Source: Rhizoctonia solani (taxonomy: Eukaryota; Basidiomycota; Agaricomycetes; Cantharellales; Ceratobasidiaceae). Taken from it: a DNA stretch of 64,000 nucleotides. The DNA is taken from assembly GCF_016906535.1 (NCBI RefSeq), contig NC_057383.1, positions 1-64,000 on the forward strand, written 5' to 3'. Shown piece by piece: positions 12,336 through 22,134 of this stretch; position 1 is the stretch's first letter; each line of letters begins with the position of its first letter. The notes under the pieces were generated by a model. The model saw only the letters and a program-made list of their open reading frames with translations. It made no database searches and was not told the origin of the DNA. The translations under genes and the position numbers were made by a program.

Positions 12336-13370
12336 TGTCATGACCCACTCCATTCTGTCCATGAGTCCTGACCTTGTCAAGCCTCCAACACACTCATGTT
12401 GCACACCAACATGACCGCAAGCACGCATATACTCGCACATATGCACTCAGAACCTCCAGGTTCCCACATATAAGAGACTTGTGGTTGACATGGCTGGACT
12501 TAGTGATATTCTCTAAGTCCAGGTCACATGACCTCCCCCCCTCCAGTCCTTTATCAAATACTATACTAAACTACTATGGATTTGAGGTGGGGGGGGGATG
12601 ACATAATCTCTTCTATAATAATATATTATTCAGACCTTGCCTGCGGGCTCCCTTAACATTGGCCCGCGGCTAGGGGGGCAGGGGGAGTGCAACGTCCCCC
12701 AGCAACTTATATTATTAATATATCACTGTGCATCATATATTGTTGTACACTACTGTAAGGTGGGTACACGCTGGTGGAGGTGGGCGCTTAAGGCTGTACT
12801 ACTACAAGCAACACGTCTGTAAACTAACTACTAGGCTATGATATGGTTACGTAAGGTAACCGTCTACTGCTATACTACTGACAATGGGGCCTTAGGCCTA
12901 GGAGGTGTGGTGAGCAGAGTGGGGTTAACGTCTGAGAACTAGTGGGGGCCGGCTACTTAGCTGGCTGGATGATCCTCCTCAATGAATATGAGACAAGGTA
13001 AAATTGACTTGGGGTTTCCAAGCAATTTCCCTGCTGTATATATAGACAAAGCACACTATCTACATGGTCTGTGCGCGTGAGAGAAAGAAGTACAGAAGAC
13101 AAATGAGAAGCGTGCTGCGGGCTGCGCAGAAGCGTGGATTTTTCCTAAGCGCCCTTGGCACGGCATCTCAGCGCGGCATCTCGGCATGAATAAGCGCCGA
13201 GATCACATGATCGAAAAACATGAGATATCAAGTCCGTAAAAAATACTAAAATTAATAGAAAATTCAGGCGATTCTAATGGTATATGTTAGGAGTTTATAA
13301 CATATATACTATATATATCTTTGACAGTGGATATATATGGTAATAACCCCTCCAGATATGGGTTATGACA
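12336..13370 (+). repeat. 5' LTR of the Rep element, interrupted by a solo LTR
   Basis: LTR sequence occupies 12336-12740 and 13308-13370; the middle is a solo LTR of another family. It contains an E-box-like GTCACATGAC, a G-run, and a GC stem-loop near 12641-12669 that is conserved in the 3' LTR. Outer TSD is TATCT. Confidence 0.9.
12741..13302 (-). mobile_element. Nested solo LTR (561-bp Gypsy family), TSD tatat
   Basis: This is an inverted copy of the Gypsy LTR, beginning TGTTGTAC and ending TTTATAACA in the given strand. It is flanked by TATAT at 12736-12740 and 13303-13307 and sits inside the 5' LTR of the Rep element. It is clearly older than the 13685 element: many CG positions have become TG or CA. 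Confidence 0.9.
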
Positions 13371-13684
13371 TTGAAATCAAGCTGCTTACCTATACCCAGT
13401 ATATATATACATATATATGTGTATATGTATTGCCTATAGGGGATGTAGGGATGACTAATGCCTCTACATCAATGATGCACAACATATTGTCCCAACAACA
13501 CGACTTCAGATTACCATTTATGGTAACTCACCTTCCTAATTAGGAAAGAGACATAACTTGAAGAAGACTTTCAAGACAAATAGAGACTAAGCAACCTAGA
13601 CCTACCAAAAATGGCAACCCCCTTTCCAAATTAGGAAAGAAGATGAAATGGATGGATGACTAAGCTTAGTCAGCTGAACTCCAA

Positions 13685-14245
13685 TGTTACAAACCCCTAA
13701 GTTATACCATTGGAATCGCCTCTTTTTTCTAATATTTTTACTATTTTTTACGGACTCAATATCTGTTGTTTTTCAGTCACGTGATCTCAGCGCTTATTAT
13801 GCCGAGATGCCGCGCCGAGATGCCGTGCCAAGGGCGCTTAGGAGAAATCCACGCTTCTGCGCAGCCCGCAGCACACTTCTCATTTGTTATATGTACTTCT
13901 TTTCACACGCGCACAGACCATGTAAATAGTGTGCCTCTGTCTATATATACAGCAGGGAAATTGCTTGGAACCACCAAGTCAATTTTACCTTGTCTCTTAC
14001 TCATTAGAGAAGGTAGCCAGCCAGCTGAGTAGCCGGCCCCTAAGTAGTTCCCAAACGCTCACCACCCCTTTACTCACCACACCTCCCAGGCCTAAGGCCC
14101 CCTTGCAGTAGTATAGAAGTAGTAGACCGCCCTAAGCGGTATTAGTATAGCCTAGATAGTTAGTTACATCAGCAGTGTCTGTAGTAGTACGGCCATAAGC
14201 GCCCGCCCACTAGCGTGTACCCAACCTTACAGTTGGCGTACAACA
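13685..14245 (+). repeat. 5' LTR of the intact Gypsy
   Basis: It begins TGTTACAAACCCC and ends GGCGTACAACA. It includes a TCACGTGAT box followed by GCGCTTAT and a TATA box. The internal region starts with TTGTAAAATCGAC; no standard tRNA primer site is recognised there. Confidence 0.95.
13942..13949 (+). promoter_or_regulatory. LTR TATA box
   Basis: TATATATA lies about 145 bp downstream of the TCACGTGA box in the LTR, a plausible core promoter for the element's RNA. The same motif is at 19634-19641 in the 3' LTR and in the solo copies of this family. Confidence 0.6.
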
Positions 14246-14755
14246 TTGTAAAATCGACTTTCTGTAGGCTTGTTCAACAAGGAGAGGATCCCCTGTACTA
14301 GCACAAGGGAAATCACGTGATCAGGGCCACTTTGCGGGGTATAATAATCAAAAACCCCCCACCCTCACGTAGTACCAAATTGCTATAAGGCAGAAGGACT
14401 CTAATCCCCCGCATACCACGTGTTTTGCCGGAACACAGTAGTTAGCGACCTTAGTCAGCTGAAACACCCGCTTGTAGAAAACCCGCTCATATCACAATTG
14501 CCAGATCTGTTGATTTGTTGTAGGGACTATCCAACGCTAGGTGCTTGACGCAAAGGTTTAGCGCCCACACACTACACAAAAACCGCCCATAAGTCCTGAT
14601 ATAGGCACCACTTCCCCCACGCCGTCTCCAATATTCCCTCCACACGCTCTGGCGCCCCACACCCATACTCCCATCCCTCCAGTTGCTCCTCTAGACGCTC
14701 CGTTCCAACCCACTCCCTACCACCCTCTTGCAGCGCATCTCCCCCTTCGCAAGAC

Positions 14756-15955
14756 TTGCCAAGGATGGAACCGGAGCCGTCCCTTGCCGCTCTCCTCGAG
14801 GCTATCACAGCCCTCACAGCCACAGTCGGGTCCTTGCAGGACCAAATCAAATCACAAGGCGAGCAAATCACACAGCTCACCGCCATATGCAAGGAAACCA
14901 ATGACCTTGTTGGTGACAAGGACCAGGGCGGAGCCCAAACCAAGCCTGGCCCATTGACTGGGCCTGTCACCCCTCCTACCCACTCAGGAGGGGAAACCCA
15001 CACTCCAGGCACGGTTAGGCCTGGGCTCAAGGCTCCCTTCCGCCCTACAAGGGGTACAGGGTATGACTCCAAGGAGGAAGAAGAGCCAAGGCGACCCAAA
15101 AAAGAGTCTCAGGGAATGCCTAGGCGGTCACTCAGCTCCCTCACCCCCTTTGACGCAGGGTCCAGCGTGAAAAGGCCCAAGATGGACCTCCCCGACCCCT
15201 ATAAAGGAGACACCAGGGGACGCAAGGCCACACAATGGCTGGACCGCATGCTGCTCTGGGTGGCCCTACACAGGGACCAATTCAATGAGGAGGAGCAAAT
15301 GGTTGTGTGGATACTTTACCACATGACGGACAAGGCAGCCGACTGGGCACTCCCTCTCATTGGGACTATTATCAAGGGCAAGGGAAATCCCCCCACTACC
15401 ATCCCGGCCTTAACAGCCAAATTCAAAGAAGCCTTTGCCAATCCAGATGCAAAGAGGGCGGCCGCCAGGAAGATTGCCGCATTGACTCAGACCACCACCA
15501 CGTCTGAGTACGTCACAGAATTCCGCAATCTCATGGCGGAACTTGACTGGAACACTGAGGCGTACATTGCCCAGTTTACGCGCGGTCTTCACTGGAAGGT
15601 GAAAGAACTCCTGTCCACCAAGGACAACATTCCCAACAATGACCTAGAGGCCATATTCGCCGCCTTGGTCAAAATTGACAACACTCGTTGGGAGAACGAG
15701 GAAAACCGCCCTAAGAAGGCTCCCACCAAGGCTCCGGTCGCCACAACCACCTCTACCTCCACCACTACCACCAGGGTCCGTTTATCAGAGGACCCCAATT
15801 ACGTCACTCCGGAAGAACGAGACCGTCGCCGCGCGTCTGGCCTCTGCGTCAAGTGCGGCCAAAAGGGGCATGGCATCAAACAATGCCCAAATGGATGGAA
15901 GGCCACCATCAAGGAGGCTGCCAAAATTGGTCAGGAAGAGTCGGAAAAAGAGTAA
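14756..15955 (+). CDS. gag: Gag (capsid-nucleocapsid) of the intact Gypsy
   Basis: The 399-residue protein forms the retrotransposon particle and binds its RNA. The N-terminus is coiled-coil-like (about residues 5-50), followed by a Pro/Gly-rich spacer, a retrotrans-gag fold (about 140-300, with WLDRMLLWVALH and YVTEFRNLMAELDW), and one CCHC zinc knuckle CVKCGQKGHGIKQC near residue 365. The start at 14756 is the first ATG of the open frame and gives a full-length Gag. It overlaps pol, which lies in the -1 frame. An A-rich run (GGAAAAAG at 15943-15950), just before the gag stop, is a candidate slippage site but not a textbook heptamer. Confidence 0.93.
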   Translation: MPRMEPEPSLAALLEAITALTATVGSLQDQIKSQGEQITQLTAICKETNDLVGDKDQGGAQTKPGPLTGPVTPPTHSGGETHTPGTVRPGLKAPFRPTRGTGYDSKEEEEPRRPKKESQGMPRRSLSSLTPFDAGSSVKRPKMDLPDPYKGDTRGRKATQWLDRMLLWVALHRDQFNEEEQMVVWILYHMTDKAADWALPLIGTIIKGKGNPPTTIPALTAKFKEAFANPDAKRAAARKIAALTQTTTTSEYVTEFRNLMAELDWNTEAYIAQFTRGLHWKVKELLSTKDNIPNNDLEAIFAALVKIDNTRWENEENRPKKAPTKAPVATTTSTSTTTTRVRLSEDPNYVTPEERDRRRASGLCVKCGQKGHGIKQCPNGWKATIKEAAKIGQEESEKE

Positions 15956-18057
15956 GGCCAAGAGCTACCATCAAGCCCTTGGTCTCTAATTTAGAATTGC
16001 ATGTATCTGTTTTGGAGTTTGTAAATATTGCAATGGACTTGAACAAAAAACCCCTACTCTTTTTAAACATGATACTGCGTGACTACCCGACGGACCCTAT
16101 CAAAACCCTCATCGACTCTGGCGCCACTTCCAATTTTATATCCCCTGCACTAGTAGAAAAACTTAAAATCCCAAAAACCCTACTCGAAAATCCACGAGTA
16201 GTGAGGATGTTAGATGGTACAATATCTCAGACTGGTTGCATTTGGCACCAGGTTCAACTTGCGGTCTCGGCCAATGGCCATTTCCACCACATTCCCTTCC
16301 TTGTTTGCCCCATAGGCAACACCCCGGCTATCCTCGGCATGACATGGCTCACATCAGAATCCCCCTTGATTGACTGGCAACAGGGACTTGTCATGTTTCC
16401 TGAACAGGTCCAAATAGCATCCAAAGAGGAGGCAGATATCAATCCTTTGGCAGACCTTCCCCCTCAATATCATGAGTTTGCTAAAGTCTTTGGCAAAGAG
16501 GAATTCAAGGTTCTCCCTCCTCACAGGGAGTATGACATCTCCATAGACCTTGTCCCAGATGCCAAACTATCCCCTGGCCCCATATACGGAATGACTGATG
16601 CAGAATCCAAGGCACTGAAACAACACATTGATGAGGAATTGGCAACAGGCAAGATCCGCCCCAGTACCTCATCCGCCGGCGCCCCAGTCATGTTTGTTAA
16701 AAAGGCGGATGGATCCCTCAGGCTAGTGGTAGATTATAGGAAGCTGAACGATGTGACCCACAAAAACGTGTACCCACTCCCCCAACAAGATGATCTCATG
16801 TCAAAACTCAGGCACGCTAAGATCTTTACTAAACTGGACTTGCGTTGGGGTTACAACAATGTACGCATCAAGGAAGGAGATGAATGGAAGACGGCCTTCA
16901 GAACCAAATACGGCCTCTTTGAATACCTAGTCATGCCGTTTGGCCTCACCAATGCCCCTGCAGCATTCCAGCACTTCATGAATGATCTATTCAGGGATCT
17001 CATTGACGTCACCGTGGTCATTTACTTAGATGATATACTGATCTTCTCCGAAGACCCCAAGGACCACCCAGCCCATGTGAGGGAAGTTCTGTCAAGGTTA
17101 ATGAGAAATCAACTGTTCTGCAAATTATTGAAGTGCCACTTCCACGTCACCACGGTTGATTACCTGGGTATTGTCATATCTCCTGCAGGCTTCTCAATGG
17201 ATCAAAAGAAGATTGAGGCTGTCACAACCTGGCCTCAGCCCAAAACAGTCAAGCAGGTCCAAGCCTTCCTAGGGTTTGTTAACTACCTTAGGCGCTTCAT
17301 TCCCAACTTCAGTTCGGTAGCACGCCCTCTTCACAATCTTACAAAGAAGGAAACCCCTTGGTCATGGGAAACCTCAGAGGAAGCCGCATTCAAAGAATTA
17401 AAGGCATTGGTCACGCAATCCCCAGTCCTAATCCATTCCAATCCAGCGCTACCTTATTACCTGGAAACAGATGCATCAGGGGTAGCAATGGGGGCAATAC
17501 TCAGCCAACAAGGACCAGACAACCGATTACACCCCATTGCTTACATGTCCAAGTCATTCTCAGGAGCAGAAGCTAATTACGACACCCACAATAAGGAGCT
17601 CCTGGCTATCATTAAAGCACTAGAGGAATGGAGGATATTCTTGGAAGCAATGGACAAACCGGTACAAGTCTTCACGGATCATAGGAATCTGGAGTATTGG
17701 ATGCAGGCACGGACATTCAACCGCAGGCATGCCCGATGGCGTGTATTCTTGAGCGATTTCAACTTTGAAATCCACTATCGCCCAGGAAAGCAATCAGGGA
17801 AGCCAGACGCGCTGTCCAGAAGATCAGATTACGTAGACACGCCCCCAGAGCCAGAAGTCATGTTACCAGCAGAAGTCTTTGCCAATACCTCTGAGGAAGA
17901 AGTCGAAATTGTCACGGAAATTTGCTCCAGACTCAGGGAGGACCCATCCTTGGAACCCATCATCCAGTTTCTAACAGAGGACGCGGACAATGCACCTCCC
18001 TCCATTTGGAAAGCTTACAGAGACTACGACTGGGAGGAAGACCTGCTATGGTATTGA
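15853..18057 (+). CDS. pol: Pol part 1: protease, reverse transcriptase, RNase H
   Basis: The frame overlaps gag in -1 register and is presumably reached by frameshifting, so the ATG at 15853 is probably not used. Domains: aspartic protease with LIDSGATSNF (D88), reverse transcriptase with the catalytic YLDD at residues 391-394, and RNase H with LETDASG near 537, followed by the YRPGKQSGKPDALSR connection. The ORF stops with TGA at 18055-18057 just before the integrase zinc finger, while the same frame continues open to 19365. A CGA-to-TGA change would explain this. Pol is therefore full length in layout but interrupted by a single stop, unless that stop is read through. Confidence 0.92.
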   Translation: MRPKGAWHQTMPKWMEGHHQGGCQNWSGRVGKRVRPRATIKPLVSNLELHVSVLEFVNIAMDLNKKPLLFLNMILRDYPTDPIKTLIDSGATSNFISPALVEKLKIPKTLLENPRVVRMLDGTISQTGCIWHQVQLAVSANGHFHHIPFLVCPIGNTPAILGMTWLTSESPLIDWQQGLVMFPEQVQIASKEEADINPLADLPPQYHEFAKVFGKEEFKVLPPHREYDISIDLVPDAKLSPGPIYGMTDAESKALKQHIDEELATGKIRPSTSSAGAPVMFVKKADGSLRLVVDYRKLNDVTHKNVYPLPQQDDLMSKLRHAKIFTKLDLRWGYNNVRIKEGDEWKTAFRTKYGLFEYLVMPFGLTNAPAAFQHFMNDLFRDLIDVTVVIYLDDILIFSEDPKDHPAHVREVLSRLMRNQLFCKLLKCHFHVTTVDYLGIVISPAGFSMDQKKIEAVTTWPQPKTVKQVQAFLGFVNYLRRFIPNFSSVARPLHNLTKKETPWSWETSEEAAFKELKALVTQSPVLIHSNPALPYYLETDASGVAMGAILSQQGPDNRLHPIAYMSKSFSGAEANYDTHNKELLAIIKALEEWRIFLEAMDKPVQVFTDHRNLEYWMQARTFNRRHARWRVFLSDFNFEIHYRPGKQSGKPDALSRRSDYVDTPPEPEVMLPAEVFANTSEEEVEIVTEICSRLREDPSLEPIIQFLTEDADNAPPSIWKAYRDYDWEEDLLWY

Positions 18058-18066
18058 GGGAAACTT

Positions 18067-19365
18067 GTGGTTCCAGACTCAGAGATCCTGAAGGAACGAT
18101 TACTCAGGGAATTCCATGACTCCCCCCTAGCCGGTCACCCGGGCCAACAGAGAACCCTTGAACTTCTAAGCCGCAACTACTGGTGGCCAGGCATGAAATC
18201 ATCCACCAAAGATTGGGTAGAATGTTGCCCCACCTGCCAGGCTAACCGTCGAGCCCACGCCCCGGTCATTGCCCTGAAACCTCTGGAAGTTCCCCCCTAT
18301 CCGTTTCACACCATCTCCTATGACTTCATCACAGGTTTTCCAAAATCTAATGGTCACGACGCAATCTTGGTAGTCATCGACTCCTTTTCCAAATTTGGGC
18401 ATTTCATCCCAACCACCAAGAAAGTTACGTCCAAGGGTCTAGCAGAATTGTTCATCTCTCATGTGTGGAAACTACATGGACTACCAGTCAAGACAATATC
18501 AGACAGAGGAACTACGTTCACAGGGAAGTTCCTAAGGGCACTCTACCAACGCCTTGGTGTAAGACCATCCTTCTCATCAGCCTACCACCCGGAGTCAGAC
18601 GGTCAAACAGAAAGGGTGAACCAGTTCATTGAATTCTACCTGAGGTTGTACGTTGCGGCAGATCACTCAGACTGGGCTTCCTGGTTGCCACTAGCGGAAT
18701 ACGCATATAACAACGCTAAGCACTCCGCCACCGGGAAAACCCCATTTGAATTGGTATACGGGAGGAATCCAGTAATGAATCCGTCCAACGTCCCTGCAAA
18801 CGTACCAGAAGCCAATCACGTGGCTAACACCTTGGCACAAGAATGGAAAGAAGCGGAATCCGCCCTGAGAATGACAAAGGAAAAAATGGCAGGGACCAAG
18901 GGAGTGATCCCGGAATATTCCATTGGGGAAAAAGTCTGGCTAGACGCCAAGAACGTGGAGATACGTTCCAACTCCAACAAATTGGACCCCAAGCGCCTAG
19001 GACCCTTCAAAATCACCAAGAAAATCTCCAGCCACGCGTACCGCCTGGAACTCCCTGAGACCATGAAAATCCATGATGTATTTTATGTAGGATTACTGTC
19101 CAAAGTCCACGAATCCCCGAGCCAACCACTCCCAGAACAACCCCCTCCTGAAACAATAGAAGGGGAAGAAGAGTATGAAGTTGAACAAATCATTGACTCT
19201 AAACAACAAAAAGGGAAATGGTTTTATTTGATAAAATGGAAAGGATACGGTCCAGAAGACAATTCATGGGAACCGGAAGAACTACTGGAACACAGTCAGG
19301 AAGAGATCAAGCGCTTCAACCAAGCTAGACTCAGAAAGGCTTGTGACGCCGCCAAGAGCCTTTAA
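18067..19365 (+). CDS. pol: Pol part 2: integrase with C-terminal chromodomain
   Basis: It continues the reading frame of the preceding pol ORF after one stop codon. It contains an H2C2 zinc-binding region (HDSPLAGHPGQQRTL to CCPTCQ), the DDE catalytic core (ISYDFITGFP, SDRGTTFTGKF, and a later E in SYHPESDGQTERVNQF-type context) and a chromodomain (EEYEVEQIIDSK to [13 protein letters not shown], about residues 360-405). Chromodomains steer integration of chromoviruses to marked chromatin. The stop at 19363-19365 is followed at once by the polypurine tract. It is not an independent gene: the ATG is an internal methionine codon of the pol frame. Confidence 0.92.
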   Translation: MVPDSEILKERLLREFHDSPLAGHPGQQRTLELLSRNYWWPGMKSSTKDWVECCPTCQANRRAHAPVIALKPLEVPPYPFHTISYDFITGFPKSNGHDAILVVIDSFSKFGHFIPTTKKVTSKGLAELFISHVWKLHGLPVKTISDRGTTFTGKFLRALYQRLGVRPSFSSAYHPESDGQTERVNQFIEFYLRLYVAADHSDWASWLPLAEYAYNNAKHSATGKTPFELVYGRNPVMNPSNVPANVPEANHVANTLAQEWKEAESALRMTKEKMAGTKGVIPEYSIGEKVWLDAKNVEIRSNSNKLDPKRLGPFKITKKISSHAYRLELPETMKIHDVFYVGLLSKVHESPSQPLPEQPPPETIEGEEEYEVEQIIDSKQQKGKWFYLIKWKGYGPEDNSWEPEELLEHSQEEIKRFNQARLRKACDAAKSL

Positions 19366-19376
19366 GGGGGGGGCAA
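19364..19376 (+). promoter_or_regulatory. Polypurine tract of the intact Gypsy
   Basis: AAGGGGGGGGCAA ends directly before the TGTTAC start of the 3' LTR, the expected place for the plus-strand primer. It overlaps the stop codon of the integrase ORF. Confidence 0.8.
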
Positions 19377-19937
19377 TGTTACAAACCCCTAAGTTATACC
19401 ATTGGAATCGCCTCTTTTTTCTAATATTTTTACTATTTTTTACGGACTCAATATCTGTTGTTTTTCAGTCACGTGATCTCAGCGCTTATTATGCCGAGAT
19501 GCCGCGCCGAGATGCCGTGCCAAGGGCGCTTAGGAGAAATCCACGCTTCTGCGCAGCCCGCAGCACACTTCTCATTTGTTATATGTACTTCTTTTCACAC
19601 GCGCACAGACCATGTAAATAGTGTGCCTCTGTCTATATATACAGCAGGGAAATTGCTTGGAACCACCAAGTCAATTTTACCTTGTCTCTTACTCATTAGA
19701 GAAGGTAGCCAGCCAGCTAAGTAGCCGGCCCCTAAGTAGTTCCCAAACGCTCACCACCCCTTTACTCACCACACCTCCCAGGCCTAAGGCCCCCTTGCAG
19801 TAGTATAGAAGTAGTAGACTGCCCTAAGCGGTATTAGTATAGCCTAGATAGTTAGTTACATCAGCAGTGTCTGTAGTAGTACGGCCATAAGCGCCCGCCC
19901 ACTAGCGTGTACCCAACCTTACAGTTGGCGTACAACA
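19377..19937 (+). repeat. 3' LTR of the intact Gypsy
   Basis: It is 561 bp and identical to the 5' LTR except, by eye, for one G-to-A and one CpG C-to-T change. It is followed by the TCCAA target-site duplication. Confidence 0.95.
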
Positions 19938-19942
19938 TCCAA

Positions 19943-20793
19943 TGAGTCAGCAACCAGATCACATGATCAACTCATTGTTGACAAATCAAGTATGACTAAG
20001 CATGATGACAAATGCTTAGTCAGCAACCTGGTCACATGATCAACTCATGAATGACAAATCAACTATGACCAAGCATAATGACAAATGCTTAGTCATCAAG
20101 TACTACCTGCACTGCCACAATCACATGATGATGGCTGTGCTTGATCTCTGGGTAAAACCGGGCCGGATTGGGGAATAGAATTACCATATAAGGAAATTGG
20201 ATGAGTCATACTTATATTGTGGCTGTGCATGCCAAGAGTATGAGTCATACTTAAGTGGTGTTCCACGTGATCATGTGCTAAAAATAGAACCAACTCCGCC
20301 AAGACCTCACCTCACCGGTGTATTTCTTGGCATCTGATTGGCTAATCAAGCACTGCCACATGGTTTTTTGACTCATACTGCTTCTTGAGGCTGTGCTCCA
20401 GCTCCAAGAGGCTGTGCTCCTATTTGAAATATGTATATAGACCCAAGTGATGCCCAGGTATATATATGGGTGGAACAAGCTGCTTAGAAAGCCAGCTTGA
20501 TTTCCCTCGTCTTACAACCTATAGGGACAAGCAGGTGTTGCTACACCTCAAAAAGAGCAACTGCGTGATTTATTTGAAATTCAACTATCAACAACTGTCA
20601 ACAAAGGATCTCCACTGATCCTTCTTTCTGATTAGTGATAAGAAGTACTGTCAGAGTCTTCTCATCACTAGGACCCTAGGTGTCCACTGCTTTACTTGCA
20701 AATAGCTAAAGACTTCCTCTGTGGGTTGCGCTATTTTGCCTCTTGCTAACTAAGACTTCTTGTCTTCTACTTGCAAATAGCTAAAGACTTCCT
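19943..20793 (+). other. Leader of the Rep element with two sets of direct repeats
   Basis: This is the part of the Rep element's 5' leader that lies beyond the nested Gypsy; the other part is 13371-13679. A 73-bp direct repeat starts at 19945 and 20018, with a third start at 20091. It contains TCACATGATC and the inverted pair GACTAAGC/GCTTAGTC. A 75-bp repeat starts at 20694 and 20769. A TATATATA run is at about 20459-20467. No ORF is convincing. These repeats could be untranslated leader, packaging or protein-binding sites. Confidence 0.6.
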
Positions 20794-20898
20794 TTGTGGG
20801 TTGCGCTATTTGGCTTCTTACTGACTAAGATAGGTATATCTTGGAACTTGCAAGTAATAGAGACTATTATAGTGCTCTATTTGGCCTTTTGCAACAAT

Positions 20899-22134
20899 AT
20901 GGGAATTCATAAGATGCAACCTAGGCGTGTATTTGGGACTTTGCCCCAATTGGATAACCCTGAACATGATCATGTCATGGAGCTGACATCTCCTATGCAA
21001 GGCATGGAACAGGGACATCAGGAAGGAGTAGGAATCACCCCTTCTAAACAGGCTGACCAACTGGATATGGAATCATTTCAACTTGCCACAGCTAGGATCC
21101 TAGACCCTAGGCATGAGAATCCAGGGAATAACACACCCTTGGAGGACCCTGCCACCAGGGAAAAGGAAACCCCTTTGGTAGATGAGGCAACCAGGAATAA
21201 GACAGTGAAGGATTTTATTGAAGACTTTTTTGCCAAATTCCCTGAGGAAACTCAACCACCAAAAACTGAGGCAAACAGGAAACGGATTACTAATGACCAC
21301 CTTACAAGTACCCAAAAGGTCTATGGATTCTTAATGGAACTAGTAATGGGAGTCAAAAGGTTGGAGAAACATATTGACAACCATCTAAAGATGGAACAGG
21401 AAATGCTGGATCAAGGCATTTCTCAGGAAGTGATTGATGAATTGGATAAAATACTTCCCTTGTCTTCCCTCTGGGAGGCTGAGAACTACAGTGAATCCAA
21501 TTCCAATAAATCAGGGTCTACTGAAATCCAATGTGAGGTGTGTGGGAGAACAAACCACTCTACTGAAGAACATAGGAAATCACGTGACCCTAGGGCAAAG
21601 GGCAATAAAGGGTCTGACAAGCGGAAAGATAAGGGTCCTGGCAACCCAGGGTATAAAGGAAGGCATCCCATGCCTGGGAAGTCATCTCAAACCACCACTG
21701 GCACCACTACTTTCTTATCCATCCCCATTACTAAGACATCATGCCTGCCATCAGAACAGAGACCAGGATCTCCAAGGCCACTGGAGATGCCACCTCTTAC
21801 CACCTTGACAGATCCAGTGAGCACAGGACCAAGTTCCCTTGGTCCCAGGACAACCTGGATCAATGGGCACCCCCAGATCCATCCATGGGCTGGGACATGG
21901 GGAATGATCAACCCCCTATCACCAACATCTATGACTGGCATAAGGTCATCACAAGATGTGACTCCTTCCAACAATCCAAGGCTTATGCCAAACTACTTGA
22001 TCCCTCAGCAACCCTTGATTACATACCAATGGGTCAACAATGGAAATGCTACTGGATTGGAAGAACCCTACGCTGTCCAATCAGGGGATACCTCCGCTGG
22101 GTTGGCAGTGAGCCACCAAAACAACCCAAACTAA
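20899..22134 (+). CDS. Gag-like zinc-knuckle protein of the Rep element (ORF1)
   Basis: The frame is open from 20794, but the ATG at 20899 (MGIHKMQPRR) is a more natural start because the preceding residues read like a hydrophobic leader translation. The protein is acidic and polar up to about residue 215. It then has a zinc-knuckle-like CEVCGRTNHSTEEH (C-x2-C-x4-H-x4-H, a CCHH variant of the retroviral CCHC) followed by a Lys/Gly-rich basic stretch. This order resembles a short Gag. After about 21650 the composition degrades and ORF2 in another frame looks more protein-like. A 104-nt GT..AG intron (21651-21754, with a TACTAAG branch-like site) would fuse ORF1 to ORF2 in phase; -1 frameshifting is the alternative. 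Confidence 0.6.
   Translation: MGIHKMQPRRVFGTLPQLDNPEHDHVMELTSPMQGMEQGHQEGVGITPSKQADQLDMESFQLATARILDPRHENPGNNTPLEDPATREKETPLVDEATRNKTVKDFIEDFFAKFPEETQPPKTEANRKRITNDHLTSTQKVYGFLMELVMGVKRLEKHIDNHLKMEQEMLDQGISQEVIDELDKILPLSSLWEAENYSESNSNKSGSTEIQCEVCGRTNHSTEEHRKSRDPRAKGNKGSDKRKDKGPGNPGYKGRHPMPGKSSQTTTGTTTFLSIPITKTSCLPSEQRPGSPRPLEMPPLTTLTDPVSTGPSSLGPRTTWINGHPQIHPWAGTWGMINPLSPTSMTGIRSSQDVTPSNNPRLMPNYLIPQQPLITYQWVNNGNATGLEEPYAVQSGDTSAGLAVSHQNNPN

Larger units (their letters stand above)
13685..19937 (+). mobile_element. Near-intact chromodomain Ty3/Gypsy retrotransposon (chromovirus), TSD tccaa
   Basis: Two 561-bp LTRs flank gag and pol, with the 5-bp TSD TCCAA at 13680-13684 and 19938-19942. By eye the LTRs differ at only two positions, both transitions, which indicates a recent insertion. 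A polypurine tract (19364-19376) precedes the 3' LTR. The only obvious lesion is one TGA in pol. Base composition is CpG-rich compared with the older elements around it. It inserted into the leader region of the Rep element. Confidence 0.95.

Noticed and set aside
13684..14111. ORFs of 60-88 residues inside the Gypsy LTRs, repeated at 19343-19803 and 5194-5394
   Set aside because: They lie wholly in LTR sequence, overlap each other in different frames and are broken in older copies.
14572..15099. 175-residue minus-strand ORF opposite the gag start
   Set aside because: It is the antisense shadow of a GC-rich coding and leader sequence without domain features.
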